Assembly (NCBI RefSeq): GCF_949628265.1
Contig: NC_088789.1
Coordinates: forward strand, 18,531,883 to 18,595,882
Length of the DNA stretch: 64,000 bases
From: Cloeon dipterum
Lineage: Eukaryota > Arthropoda > Insecta > Ephemeroptera > Baetidae
Reading direction: 5' to 3'
The notes beneath the pieces are model-generated. The model did not search any database and was not told the origin of the DNA. It was given only the letters and a program-made list of their open reading frames with translations. Shown here one piece after another: positions 10,431 through 23,302 of this stretch; position 1 is the stretch's first letter, and each line of letters begins with the position of its first letter. The position numbers and the translations under genes were made by a program.

Positions 10431-13247
10431 TTAATTCGGCGGTGAGACAAAGAGGGAGAGGAGTTGGTTTCCAGCCTCGAACATCATGTTGCCGTAGTTG
10501 GAAGGGGCTTCGGTGGCCTCGCTCCCCTCGCTGCATCCGTACTTTGCCTTCAGCTTGGCCATGTCTTTGTCTGTGACGCTATCTCGGTTGCCAATTTCGG
10601 CTCCATCTTTCTGCAAATTATTTTTTCAAGTGAAATTTCGAGGGGCTGAGTGCTGGCGCGCAGGCAGTCGGAAAGGTAAAATGCCCTGTCGCAAACAAAG
10701 GGCGGAAAAATTTCGCAATGAGGTAATGAATGCCGCTCGCTGACAATGAGAGCGAAAATGTCAAATGGCCGCCTTTTCGACTGAGCAGAGCACGCTGCTA
10801 TTACTCACGAGTGGCACCAGAGTGTCCTCGCCGTTCTTTGAGAATGCCTTTCTGCTGTAGTGCATTACGCTGCCGTAGTCGTAACCTACTCCAAAATCAG
10901 ACACGACCGACTCGTTGTATTTGTCGAAGTTGCTTTCGCGTCCTTTAACATGCAAATTATGCAACGTTCATTATACTGGTAAATTTTGACCACCATGAAT
11001 ATGTTAAAGATTATAGAAGATAAGAGTAAATATACAGAAGAAGAATTTTCACATATAGAATCAATGCTATATTTAAAATTTTTCTGATTTTACTTTCACA
11101 TTTTGAAAATTTTTCAAAAACCATATTCAACTGACAATGAGTAGATAAGTTCACCTTTTTTAATAAATGATCAATGTTGCAGTGATGAAAAGGACGCTAA
11201 AAATTTTGTCTTTTCTTTTGGATGTGTAAAGTAACCCTGCTAACCCGCAATAAAATAAAAATTTCAGAATTTGACTTTAAGAACTTTGAAATTTTTGTCT
11301 GAAAATATTTTATTGGTCGTATTTGTGATGAACATCTCGAAAAAACAAGTGGGAACAATGAAAATAAAATTGAAATATTTCATAACCAGAATAATACATT
11401 TTTTTTCATAATTCAGTGAATAGGTTTCTCACGGTGAATTTCAAGAAAATACCGAAAGTTTAAAAATTAGTTAGAAAATACACTCTTTACAATAAGAAAA
11501 AAGCACCGCTATATGCAATCATCATTACCTGACTGAATGTTTGTGTAGTTGACGAATACATACTCGTCCCTGTCGGCGGCGCTTTGTTGGTGGAAAAAGC
11601 CGGCGGCGTGCAGCAGCTCGTGAGCCACCACTCCTTTGTATACGCACCCTGCTCTCTGCAGGTTGACGACCTGCCCGCCACCCTGACGCCCAACGTACGA
11701 CCAGCAGCCGGTCGGACCACCCTGTATGTAGACGAAGTCCATGTCTCCGATTCTGAATGGACGGAATTTGAAGCATGTGTCCTTTTGGATCATTTCCATG
11801 CCTTCCCTAATTGTTTTACGCTCAGCATCGGCTGAAAAATGAGGGAATTAACATTTCAAGGGTCGTTTTTGGGAAGGGAAATATTTTCGTCAAAATGCAC
11901 GTGATATTAATTACTAACGAACAGAATTCTATAAAAAGAAAACCAAAAACTACACAGCGTGGTTATTAATAAGGTAAATAAGAGTCATAAATAGGGCTGT
12001 GAATTTTAGAATGTTTTTGTTATATTTTGATGCAAAGAATCACAATTACTTGAGGCATTAAAGAACGGCATTTTGTTATTTATGATCAAGAAAATCTTAT
12101 TTTTTCGCATTCTATTTATTATGATTTTTCGTTTAAATGGTATATTTTTGCCTGCAATGGAGACACAGGTAACGTGTAACATTGCAGAATTTGTAGTACC
12201 GATCTTCAAGTGAAAAATTGCGAATATTCATCCTAAAAAGAGCGTCAGATATTCCCAATTAGTATTTTTTGACCTTTTCATTATGAATAGAGTCTCTGAC
12301 CCCCACTTGATATAATTTGTATTTTATTTGTTGCTCCAAGAAAAGGGTCGTTTTTATTTAGAAACAACTGGCATCATAGTTGTAAATTTTACTTTTTTTC
12401 TAATTAAGAAAAACTACTGAATGTAGGTCTAAAAATTTGTTTCAAAACCAACTGACCACGAAAAATTTAACCAGTCTGAAAAACATATCATTATACCTAT
12501 TTTTGGACTGAAAATCTTATTTGATAAATTAAAATTTGAAAAAGTTCTTATACGGCCACAAAGAATGCATTTATACTCGGATTTTTAACCGAATTAGAAG
12601 ATTTTTGACTGCTCTTAAACTCTTTTGAGACTTTTTTTGTAAGGTTCTAGTGATTTTAAATTTTACACTCCATGATTCCATGATGGTTGGAAGCTTAAAA
12701 ACAATCGACCGTCCAGTCATAAATTTATAAACTAATAAACTTCATCATCATCGTGAATAGACTAAAAATTAAGACTGTGCCGCTGGACAGCCGAATCCAG
12801 CAGGCTGCATACCCTCCAGGTGCGCTCCTTAAAAGTATAGTTTAACACTTACTGAACATTGGCTCTAAAATGTACGGAATGGTCGCGTCCGCCCACAGAG
12901 ACTCAGGGTCACTGACGACGTTCCTCGACTTGGGCCCGTCCTCCATGATGTCGCCCTCTCTCAGCCCGGACAGCTCCCAGACGTTTGTGGGGTCGTTCGG
13001 TGACCATGAGGAGACCAGTCCGGCTAAATATCAGGGTAAAAAACAAGTTCTTGTGGTCAAACCACAAAGGTTTCTTACGGATCATGTTTCCTTTGTAGTC
13101 TGGGCTGAAGTAGCCAGGGTGGAGAATGGGCGGCAGTGAAGGGAAGTCGTCGGGTGGAGCGGCGGCCGCTGCGTCCTCAGAAGGACGCGCCGTCACCATC
13201 CACAGGCCATAAAGGACCAAAAATAATTGGCAGAGGCCTGGCTGCAT
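10431..13247 (-). CDS. Secreted astacin-family zinc metalloprotease
   Basis: Five exons on the - strand with agreeing phases: 13247-13079, 13023-12853, 11831-11529, 10942-10809 and 10610-10431 (TAA), giving about 318 residues. The order is signal peptide (CQLFLVLYGLWMVTA), propeptide ending WELSGLREGDIMEDGPKSR, then the catalytic domain starting near NVVSDPESLWADATIPY. The zinc motif is HELLHAAGFFHQ, followed by SAADRDEY. The Met-turn is YGSVMHYSRKAF, and the domain closes with IGNRDSVTDKDMAKLKAKYGC. A tail of about 32 residues follows; no CUB or EGF domain is present. Astacins are Zn-dependent endopeptidases used in digestion, cuticle or matrix processing, and hatching. The residue after the third zinc His is Gln rather than the usual Glu, and the common Arg in the following SRxDRD stretch is absent. 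An in-frame ATG at 13289 would add 14 residues; I prefer 13247 because it starts directly before the signal peptide. Confidence 0.93.
10943..11528 (-). other. Astacin intron 3, 586 bases
   Basis: AT-rich intron between the exon with the zinc-binding helix and the exon with the Met-turn; donor G|GTAATG and acceptor TTAAAG|GA. Nothing else is seen. Confidence 0.85.
11832..12852 (-). other. Astacin intron 2, 1021 bases
   Basis: AT-rich intron with donor A|GTAAGTG and acceptor TTTTTCAG|CC (phase 1). No embedded gene or repeat is seen. Confidence 0.85.
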
Positions 13248-13333
13248 TTTCCCTGGTTTGTCAAAAACAATTGTAACTTTGTATGGCATTATTCTTAAAT
13301 TATATTTGTGATTTCTCTTTCCTTGTCCCTCTA

Positions 13334-13341
13334 TTTTTATA
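13334..13341 (-). promoter_or_regulatory. Candidate TATA box of the astacin gene
   Basis: TATAAAAA on the - strand lies about 90 bases upstream of the preferred ATG and about 45 upstream of the alternative in-frame ATG at 13289. A start site about 30 bases downstream would place both ATGs in the transcript. Confidence 0.45.
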
Positions 13342-16300
13342 AAATGAAATTGCACCGCGCGTACGACGAAAGTAAGTCAAAAGTTTGTGCATTATTCTGC
13401 ACAGTATATCAAAGGTTTCTGTCAACATTGGCGCCCAACTTAAATTACTGATTTGATTTTTGTGTTGCTGCAAAAGATTATTCTAAAATCCCCAGACTGA
13501 AATCTCACACTCAGCAACACAAATAATAAATAATTAATTTTCGTTGGTCACCATTTGAGACAAGCAGAAGACAGTCTCAAATTGCCGTAATTCTATTACG
13601 CTGCACTTGCTGCACAATTCAAGCACTTTTCACATTCGTTGTCCGCGCGACGTAATTTCTTAAAAAGATCAAATTAAAGGGACACTGAAATTGCAATAAA
13701 AATATTGTTTAAGAATACCACATACAGCCAAACACTTTTCAGCACGAAGAATACCTAAAAAAGCGTTTGGGAGAGATATAGGGCAAAAGACGGATGTAAA
13801 ATAAAAAAATCGTTGACAGCAAACACTCGCAGCTCTTCCTTTCAGCGTATAGTGGGTCATGCAGCGGAGCGGCGCAATTTATATTCCATCAATTCATGTT
13901 TATGCATTGAATTTTTCAGCGATTTTGATGCAAATGGCTTTCCTTCTCGCCCTTCTAACTTTATCAGCAGACGGTTTGAGCGCCCGCAATCAGTGGGGCG
14001 GAAGCGAATCCGAGTGCATACAAAAAAGTAGCAGAGACGACGAGCAACTCGCGCTCTACTTTTTGCTAATTGCACACAAAGAGAGACGGCGCGATTTTTC
14101 TATGCGCACGCGGGATATCGCCGCGTAAAAACATTTTACAGTCTGGAAAGCAATTAAAATGAGACAGTACAAAAAACTTCACAAACGAACGTGCTCCAGA
14201 CTTGCTTTTTGCTCCACTGGAAAGCATTCCATTGGAATAATTGATTAATTAAATAAGTTACAAGCGGAAATAAAAATTTCCCAGTTTAAAATAATTGATT
14301 ATTTGTTATTAGTTTTTTTAATCAACTATTTATCTGGTACGTGCTATTAATGGACTTCAAAAGAGCGCGAATCATGGAATTTCAAACACTATTAGCCCAT
14401 GTGTCCAAATCAACAATTTTGTTCAAAATTAAAATCACATAAATTTCCCAGAAATTAACTGAAATAAACTATTTTGGTGTTTTCATAGGATTATTTTCAT
14501 ATTTTTCCTGATTCTATGAAATAGTCAAACTATTTTAATTTATCATCTCTCTATATAAATTGATCATAAAATTAGTTTTGAGTAGGATAAAATTGTCCCG
14601 AAATAAACGTAACTAGACAGTACTTTGCGAACCGTTTTTGATGAAAAACGTTACATTCTATAGACCAGATTATATTATGAATTACAAATTTAAAGAAAAA
14701 TAAACCCATAGAATTTCAGGAAAATTTGAATAAATGTCTGAATTCGTCTTCCATCAACTCTAAAAATGAATCAAAATTTGAACAGGCAACCATTTGAATT
14801 TTACTGGAATCTCTTAAGACTCACAAAATTGAACATAGAACACTGTAAAATCGTGAAACTATATTGCTTTGCAAATAAGTTAAAATATTTACAAAAAATT
14901 TTACCCTTCAAAGTAAAACCATTTATTTTGGGGACAAAAAACTAAAATAGAGAACTTTTTAACCCAAAATACAAACTAAAACGCGCAGCCATATTTGAGA
15001 CTGACTTAATTTGTTTGAATTAATGCGGATTTGTACCTAGCATAGAATTGAACTTTTTCTTCTTCCTCCTAAGTTTCAACATTTGCCTAGTTTTGGAGGT
15101 AATAGATTAAAAAAAGCAAAAAGACGATATTTAAATTTTTTATCCACTGCTATTTCAGAAAGAAACACAATATTAAATTTGTTCAATCAGAACATAATGT
15201 ACTATTTAATCGTTAAATATATTTTTTAGAAGCATATTTAAGCATGAAAAAGAAAACCATTAGTGAGCACTTGAGCGGAGCAGCTCTCAGCGACTCGTTG
15301 CGAGTCTCAAGCCCTTGCGAGTGACCATCTGCTTAACAGCTATTTTGAAACTTCATCTCCAGCCCTGTTGAATTCTTAATGGCCTAAAAGTTTTGTGCGC
15401 GGCAGCTCAGAAAAGCGTGGTTCTTGCGACATAGTGAGTTATGAAAGAGGGCTACAAAAGCATGCAAAATGGCTTTTAATATCAGAATTTTTCACGGTCA
15501 GCACAATAGCAAATATTCTGCTCCATGGATATCATACCGAGTATTTTTCTTCCTGAAACCTGCCTTTTCTCTCCCTAGTTGAGATGAGAATTGAGAAACA
15601 GCGTCTGTCTCTCGGTGGAATACACGTTTGCACCACTTGCTTGCCACTCACCGCTGCAGACGGACTGAAAGTAATAGCTGCAGGGAATCGCGTAATAAAT
15701 GCACTTACCCTTTTGCAGCGGCAGATAAGCAGGGAAGGAAAAAAAGAAGCGAATTGAGCGCGCGTTGCATGCCCAGGACAGCGATAGCAGTGCAGCGCGG
15801 AATGCAGCCAGCAGGTGCAAATTATGCAACCCGTCAGTCTGAGTGCACTCGGTGTGATGGAAGGAATCGCAAAAAAGCGGCTAGTCAATCAAGTAATTGA
15901 TTTATGTCCTGCAAGCGGAACGGTGCACTTGCAAAAAAGTGTTGCATGACCTTTCGTGCGTATGGGAAGTGATAAGTGACCGAGGGAGCGCAGAATTCTA
16001 TATTTTTTATACTCCCCGCTGGACGAGTGCATTAGGTACGATACCGCTACAGAAGCTTTTGAGCTAAATTGAGGCGCGCTAAAAAATTTTCAGGGTTTGT
16101 GTATAAGGGTATGTTAATTAAAATACAACAGTAGCCCAACCAATTACTCGCCCCATATTATATTTTCGCCCCCCCCCCCTAAAATGTAAATTTTCAATGT
16201 TTCATCTAATTGAGTAAACAAGGAATTAGTTCCTCTGAGATGAAATCAACTTTCAGTTTTTCTTTAATCAGGGGTGGTCCTTATTCCAGCCTAAACACCT

Positions 16301-17232
16301 CTAAACAACCCCAAAACAAAACAAAAATACCAAACCATTTTGTAGAAATTAAACTTGATCAAGTCTATTTTTGTGTATTTAGGTAGAAACACCAAACTGA
16401 TTACATCCCCGACTACAGTAACCTCTATCTCCCCCTTTAAAATCAAGATATCTGATTAAATCAATGTGTCTTTGTCAAAAACATATTATGTGAAATTTAG
16501 AATGACAACTTGCAATCAACAACTTTTCAAATAATTCCTGAGCGTACTCAGATATTTTCATTTCCTAACATCTTAAAAAACGAGTGTGGTAACTTTGGAA
16601 ATACTTAGATATATTTATACATTCTGTTAACCTTGTTTACCTATGTTTGGTCAGTTGCCAACTAACTCAGTATAACCTCGTAAAGATTTTCCAGTTCCAT
16701 TAATATTCATTGTTTACAAGAGGTTGTCTACTGTTCCACAGGTGATTTAGACGATGCAAAAGAATTTCAACTGTGAAATTCATGTTCATTTTGTGCTAAA
16801 ATGTAAATCAGCCCTTTTAACTCGTTTATTGACCTATAAACACAATGATTAAATAAGGCTGCTACGTTTTTAAATAAGTTAATGATTGTATATCTTTACG
16901 ATGCAAAAATTTCCAAGTACAAGCACTGCATGATTAATCTATCAAGATATCAGTTTGCTCCAATTGGAACTATTCCCACTTTCCATTTTTATTTGCGATC
17001 GCTTTAAAACAAAATCAAGCTCTCTTTAACAACGCACAACAAACAAGATAAAACACACAGGAGTGTGTGTTGCAAATCGCGGTCAACTGCAATCTTCACT
17101 GCAGCGCTGCTTTATATAAAAGCCGGCGCAATGCATTCTCCGGTACTAAGGCTCCTCAAGTCGGAGTCATGCATAATTAGCCATGCCATTGGTGCGGCGG
17201 TTGTGGCCACCGTGTCTTAAAGTGCTGCTGGC

Positions 17233-17250
17233 GGTGGTGGTGGTGGTGGT
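17233..17250. repeat. (GGT)6 microsatellite
   Basis: Six GGT units preceded by CTGCTGGC. There is no open frame of note across it; a simple repeat. Confidence 0.85.
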
Positions 17251-17436
17251 GATAAAAGGCGCCTGCTAGGTCTCTCTCCTATTAACTGCACAGGGACAGT
17301 GTTTTGCGATAGGCGCCGCCGACCCCCACCTGCTGGTCAACGGCCGGATATCAACATGCAAAGCAAACATTTGCTCAGTAGTGGTTATTGAACCTCCCCA
17401 ATGCTGAAAAGAAGAAAGTTGGTGGGTGAGCTGAGC

Positions 17437-17454
17437 GTGCACACATGTGTGCAC
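17437..17454. repeat. 18-base perfect palindrome
   Basis: GTGCACACATGTGTGCAC reads the same on both strands with no spacer. It could be a dimeric binding site or derive from an alternating purine-pyrimidine repeat. Confidence 0.8.
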
Positions 17455-18142
17455 ACGACTTCTCTAGCCCCTGTCCGATGTATGTGAGAGAGCATGAAAG
17501 GTTCGCGCGGCGCTGCTGACTATGAGCTCGCGCTGGCCCAATACGAGTTTTCTTGACCAGCGACCGCGTTTTTTTAATGATCCTTTCTATGCTAATAGTG
17601 TTGAAAACGCTCGAACCAGTCCAATAAATCAAACTAGGTTTAGTGCCGTCTCGTGTTTAACAGGCGAATAGCATACAAAATAAATTATTTTTTTTCGGGG
17701 AGGGATTTTTTAATTAATCTATTTGCTCTCGTGTTTTCTCTTCAGTTCATATTTCTAAGTCGGACAAGATCTTTTCTACACGGTGCTGCACTCCAACGCT
17801 TGTTTCGACAACTAGAACCCTTCTTGTACACCGGTCTATCCAGATGGACTCAATTTTCTGACACAAAACCCAATATATTTAATTATAGACGAGAAATTGA
17901 TTCCCAGTGGGTCAAATAAAAAATGACACCATTGATTCATAAAAAATTATTTATAAAATAAATAAAGTCACTGATAAATTAATATTCTAGCTATCCAGTC
18001 CCACTCAGTTGCTACGAAAAAAACAAGCGTCGAAAATGCGCTCTCGCAAAACCACCGGTGGACCGGGCGTCAAATTTTCGGGCGAAAAGAATTGATTTTA
18101 GCCGGTCTCGTGCGCCGTTTAACACCATTGATTCCGTCCTTG

Positions 18143-18150
18143 TGACGTCA
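18143..18150. promoter_or_regulatory. Perfect CRE (TGACGTCA)
   Basis: The full palindromic CREB/ATF site, in a GC-richer patch (about 18.0-18.3 kb). A second perfect copy is at 22868-22875, also in GC-richer sequence. No adjacent gene is recognised, so a role is speculative. Confidence 0.3.
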
Positions 18151-21100
18151 GCAGCCTCAAAGGTGAATGACCGCGCGTGGTGGGCAAGGCAAGCCTGGTT
18201 ACCCTAGAAAGCTGCAGTGGGACTCCTTTTCGTGCATGTGATTTGAACATCGCACCGCATCCAGTCGGCGTTCAGCTTCGCTCCGATCACCAACAAAAGT
18301 CGCCTCTCTGCGCGCTCGCCATGGCATCGAGAGTCTCTTGCTGCCTTTGCTACGTCGGTATGACTTGTATACGCAATAATAAAACAAAATTTGAATGGAA
18401 AATCTTCACTGCAAACGATTTGAGTCAACTCCTAAAAAACCAGAGTTGGCTCAAATATTTTCTGGTTACCAAAATTCCCGACTTAAAATTAGTTTTTGGG
18501 TTGTCTGGTAGTGATTTTCAGTCAAAGAACTAGGAAATAAGTTTAATTCAGAGCTTGTGATCAGATGAAGTATATAGCAATTGACGTATGCATGTCCATT
18601 CAAATGGCGATAGATAGACAGTACAATGTAAATACGTCACATACGGTCGAATGAGTTGGCTGTTTGTAAATAAATTACTTGTTGATAGACGCTAATGAGG
18701 GCACTCGAGGAAGTCACAATTTTTCAGTTTGAATTAAATACAGCTCCTAATATTTAAAAAAAATTCCATGAACGCTGCTCCGCTGGGAAAACAATTTTTT
18801 TTAAAAAGTTAAAAGGAAGATTTTAAAGAAATTGTCGAAGAAGATGTGTCTTTAAAGGAAATTTATAGGAAATGAGGGAGGAAAAGTGGGATAAAGAAGA
18901 AACAAGGAGGTGATGCGCCGCAAGCCACTTAAGTATTGAAATTCATTTGATCATCAACTGCGTAGTTCTTAATTGCATTTTTATAAAGAGTGTGGGTCTC
19001 ATATATATCATGTTTTTTTTTAATATTACTGCTTAAGAAAGGGTATGAGAACCTCGAATTTCTCTTCAAAAGTGCTTGGTTGGATGGAAATTAAATTGGG
19101 AACTTGATAGTCCATTACACCTCTCCGCATCAGATGTGCGGAATTTCCTAACTTTCTAGCTATCACAGCCGTGCAGAAAATTTGGGAAAACACGACAAGG
19201 CGCCGAAGCAAGTTATTTTTAAGAATAAATTGGAAAGTAGTACGTTGAACCTCGCAAATGAGCAGAGTTGGCGAAAATTATAAAAGTAGTTTTCCTAAAC
19301 ATTTTGCAGGATATTACGAGTGCTGCAAAATCAGCACAAAATAAATAATCGCAAAACAGGCTCTCACTCGTCTTGTTTCACGTGACACTTATGCAAATGA
19401 ATTAAAATAGGCGCCATGCAGCGAGTTTATTACACGCGCGCGGCGGCGGAGAGAAAGCGCCACTTCTTCTCGGAGCAACAACTGGAAAGCACTGTTTATT
19501 CTCATCTCGCCCTGGCCGCGGTGCCGCGGTACCGATGTGCAGTGGGAGCAGTCACCCATTTTATCAGCACCGCTCTCGACCTTGTGGTTCATCGACCTCT
19601 CGCATTGAATTGAAGTTATGACAGAGAGAAAGAGGTCCAGTTGGTGTTTCATACGCTCAGCAAGTACCGGTGTTACAGCGTGCTAGCTGGGGCACTTTCG
19701 TGCGTCAATCCTCCTCTCCGCGCGCAGCATCTGATAGGAAATCAGAGTGGAGCACGCAGCAAATGCATACAACTGCGTGAATAACGTGTAGCTCTACTTT
19801 CGTTGTAATGGAGATGACCCACGCGTGCCGGAGTTAACGTTTTTGTCACATTTTATTTTAATTTATGCATGATTTACTGTCGAAACTCATACAAAATAAT
19901 GAAGCGGAATAGATTTACATGCTGTCTCCTCATTTCCTATGGAAGAATTCACTAGGGGAAAAATTTCTCCATATACTACTGCGCACGTGGATTGCATCCC
20001 TTAGTAAATTTAGTTTGAGAAAAATGCTCCACGTGTGAAATTCCATTTTTTGTCCATAATATTTTTTAAATTAATATGTATACATAACACAATTCTTTTT
20101 AGCAATGTTTTGATATTGTATTACTCTTCTCTTGCACAGAAGCTTGAAAGAAATTTAAGAAGCACCAAGCCAATATAAATCATTAAAAATGTCCGCTCTT
20201 TTGTAGCCGTGCTATCTGCTGTATTTTATTCCAGAACAAAACGCTTGAGATTCGTTTTTGTTATTAGCATTTAAAACTGTATTGTGAATAAGTAATGCTT
20301 TCTTCCATTGATTTATATTCTGGATTTATATATATCTGAACGAATTTTTTATTTATTTAAAGAGAAGGGTAATAAGCGTGATAAACAATTCGTGAGCTCG
20401 GAATATGACATTCGCTTTTAAAGTAAATAATGAGTTAAAGACTCACGTTTAACAGGAGCACTCAGGGGGACATAAAATGATAATATCTTTATTTTTTTTA
20501 AGATTTAGAATGAAAGGATTCGTCGTATTTTTTTTTTCAAAAACGAGGGGGAAAACCGGAGATCATGGAATGTATATTTTGTGCGAGAGGAAGCTTATTG
20601 TTGTTGTTTTAAATTAATGCCATTACCGTGTGACTTATGGTTTTGAAAGTATTATGCAAAGAAAAATGTATGTGTCTCTTTCTTCTGCTTCTCGTTCTGC
20701 AGCTTTGAAATCACACATCCCAGATTTGTGGATTTTTGATTCCTTTCAATTCTTCATCCATATTATGATATTATTTAATACGTTTCTTTTTTCCGTTTTA
20801 TAATATCAGCTGCACCCTCATTTGGGCTTAATCCGCAGAGAGCAATTCGACCTTCTTTATAATTCGAGGATTCGATCTTCAAATGGCTCAAAAAAGATAA
20901 AGTATCCAAAGATGTATACATTGGAGAGATAAATCCGTAGTTTTTTAAGATAAAATGGAAAAAGAGGGGCGAACAAAAGTATGAAATCAGTTTGTCAATA
21001 TCAAGGGAGCTGGGGTGGTTATTTTTTTCCAAGCATTTGATTGTTGGCCCCTAGTGGCTGCAAATCCCACTTATGATCGCAAAAATACAAATGGGGATTT

Positions 21101-21781
21101 GAGAATCACAATAAGGAAGAATCCGGGATGACTGCATCTTTTGTCAATAGTAGGTACAACTATTTTTTATTTACTCTTTTGACCTTGTCTTTTTAAGGAA
21201 AATTATACAAACACACACAGGTAATACGAGGTAAATAAAATAAGGCCAAAGAGGGTGAGTTTGAAAGAGAGGTCGTTGAACCTGCTTAGCTGGAATCCAA
21301 TTGCCCAGTGTTTTTTATTGTTTGCAAATAACAATAATGGCACAGGCAAACAAGAATAAGTCTGGGTCCGACCCAAAATAATAAATTTAAAAAAAAAGCT
21401 TTAATTGCTCAGGCTGTACAAAGTTGCATTCATAAAAGCTGATATTTCATCCCGCGTCTCTTGCGCCGCGTTTCATTAGAATCCACTGGATGCTCGGCGT
21501 GGCAAAGCAAAACAGACATTGCGCTGAATTGGCATGTGATGCAATTTCAGCCGCGGCGTCACAGGGTCCTTTCTGAAAGGCTTTACTAATTGCAAGTAAG
21601 AGGCAACAAATCCTTGCGTTGCTAGGTGTATGGTAGCAAGCGAGAGAGCGAGTCTTCGGGTTTCGATCAGCACCCTTTGACAAAACAAAATTTCTCACCA
21701 CGGTGCGTAACATCAACAGTCTACATGAAACCAGGGCGTTGCGTTTGGTTAAGTTGAGAGTTAAATCTCATATGTGTGCTA

Positions 21782-22636
21782 CACGTGGAGGAAAATCTGG
21801 TGCGCACTTTGACAAGTGGAGGAAAATTCTGGAGCCGACTGACACGTGTAGCCTATACCTTCATTTGAAGAAAAATACGACACGTGCGCGCTCCGATCCC
21901 AATTCAAAAAGTTTGTTCGTCTCAAAATAGGATTGATGAAATCTTTCTCGAAATACAGAAATGGAGCTTGAATAGTCCCAACGCATTTCTAAAGGAAGAT
22001 TTTGACCATTTTTGTATTTTTCCGTCAATTTATATCCTCGGATTTTTAGCATCACAAGATTCATGCAACTAATTCAGCTGCAGTAAAAGTTATTCGTTTT
22101 TTATTCCTGATCATTTTCAATTAATTAGGAAATATAATCATTAGAAATTATACCTTTTTGGTTGTAACGAAGAAGGTGTATATTACTAACTAAGATGAAT
22201 TTTCATTGTAAAAATCTTCACATACATATTAAACTATACAACTCATAATATTTACAAATTGGTTAATAAATAAGTAATTTCAGAAAAGTCGCTATATATT
22301 TTAGCAGCGTGTGGATTTTTGTTCCTCCACTTTGCGTTTATTAAACTTAGGGGAATTAGCCGAAAGGATTATTAAAATAAGAAATGAAAATTATTAAACG
22401 GTTTAAGACGTCAAAGTTGCTGTATAAACAATCAGGGAAGTATATTTTTAAGCATTTAACCTTCGTGATTCACCGTTCGGTGATAAAAGCCTGATGTGAG
22501 CTGCAAAAGAAGATCAATGCCGGGACTCGATAACAGTGCCTATCCTATAGCAATAATGAAAACAAACGGGGAGCGAGCATGGTGCACCGAGACCGAGCCA
22601 CGTGTAAGGAGGATTCGATTCAAACAGGCGCACGTG
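21782..22636. promoter_or_regulatory. Cluster of five CACGTG E-boxes
   Basis: CACGTG occurs at 21782, 21843, 21881, 22599 and 22631. This is denser than chance for such AT-rich DNA. No gene is recognised next to it. It could be a distal enhancer for a bHLH factor, or accidental. Confidence 0.3.
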
Positions 22637-22867
22637 TGGATCCTCAAACCGACGCTCAATCAGAGACAAAACATCATGATATCATGAGTAGCATCAGCTG
22701 CTAATAAAATAGTCGATATGGGTCAGCATGTCATTTGTACAACACCTCGGCACAGTTCAACGACCTGCGCGACTCACTCGCTCTCTCACTTGGCGAGCTA
22801 CGACTACTCTACTACTACACACACTATTCATTTACTCGATTCTCTACCAGTCGCGGAATTACGAACG

Positions 22868-22875
22868 TGACGTCA
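22868..22875. promoter_or_regulatory. Perfect CRE (TGACGTCA), second copy
   Basis: Second exact CREB/ATF palindrome, about 230 bases right of the E-box cluster. Functional meaning is unproven. Confidence 0.3.
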
Positions 22876-23302
22876 CCGGCCGATTCAAATTTCATCCCGG
22901 CGCCGAGCATTTCCATTTTCGGACACCAGTTTGTCAGCATTGACGGCGAGCAGCGTCGCCGATGGCTCTTTATGCTTAAATTATAACCAATTTTTGCGCT
23001 TCACACTTTAAAGAGATAATTTATAATACATATTTATGTTTTTTGTTCTATTTTTAGCTAATTACAAGTTAAAAATAGCCAAACTTGTTTAAAATTGTTA
23101 AATTTGATGAAAATAACACAGTTGCCTAAAATCATATGTTTCTATATTATCTAATACATTTCCGACAGTCATTTTCCTGCAAAAAATTGATGAAATATTA
23201 TCTCTTTCTATTTCATGCCAAACTTTTATCAAGTGGGAAAATTGAAAAGAATATAGAGCATTTTTATTGGAAATAAAAACCGCACCATTTTTTGCACGAA
23301 TG

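Larger units (their letters stand above)
13342..21781. other. Long intergenic region without recognisable genes
   Basis: Alternating AT-rich and GC-richer blocks. The open frames here (the longest about 118 codons, near 15532-15888) show low-complexity or arbitrary composition and no family motif. Noted items are an 11-base C run at 16169-16179, a (GGT)6 repeat at 17233-17250, an 18-base palindrome at 17437-17454 and a perfect CRE at 18143-18150. Nothing further can be supported. Confidence 0.55.

Noticed and set aside
16169-16179. Run of eleven C
   Set aside because: A simple homopolymer without context; possibly of uncertain length in the assembly.
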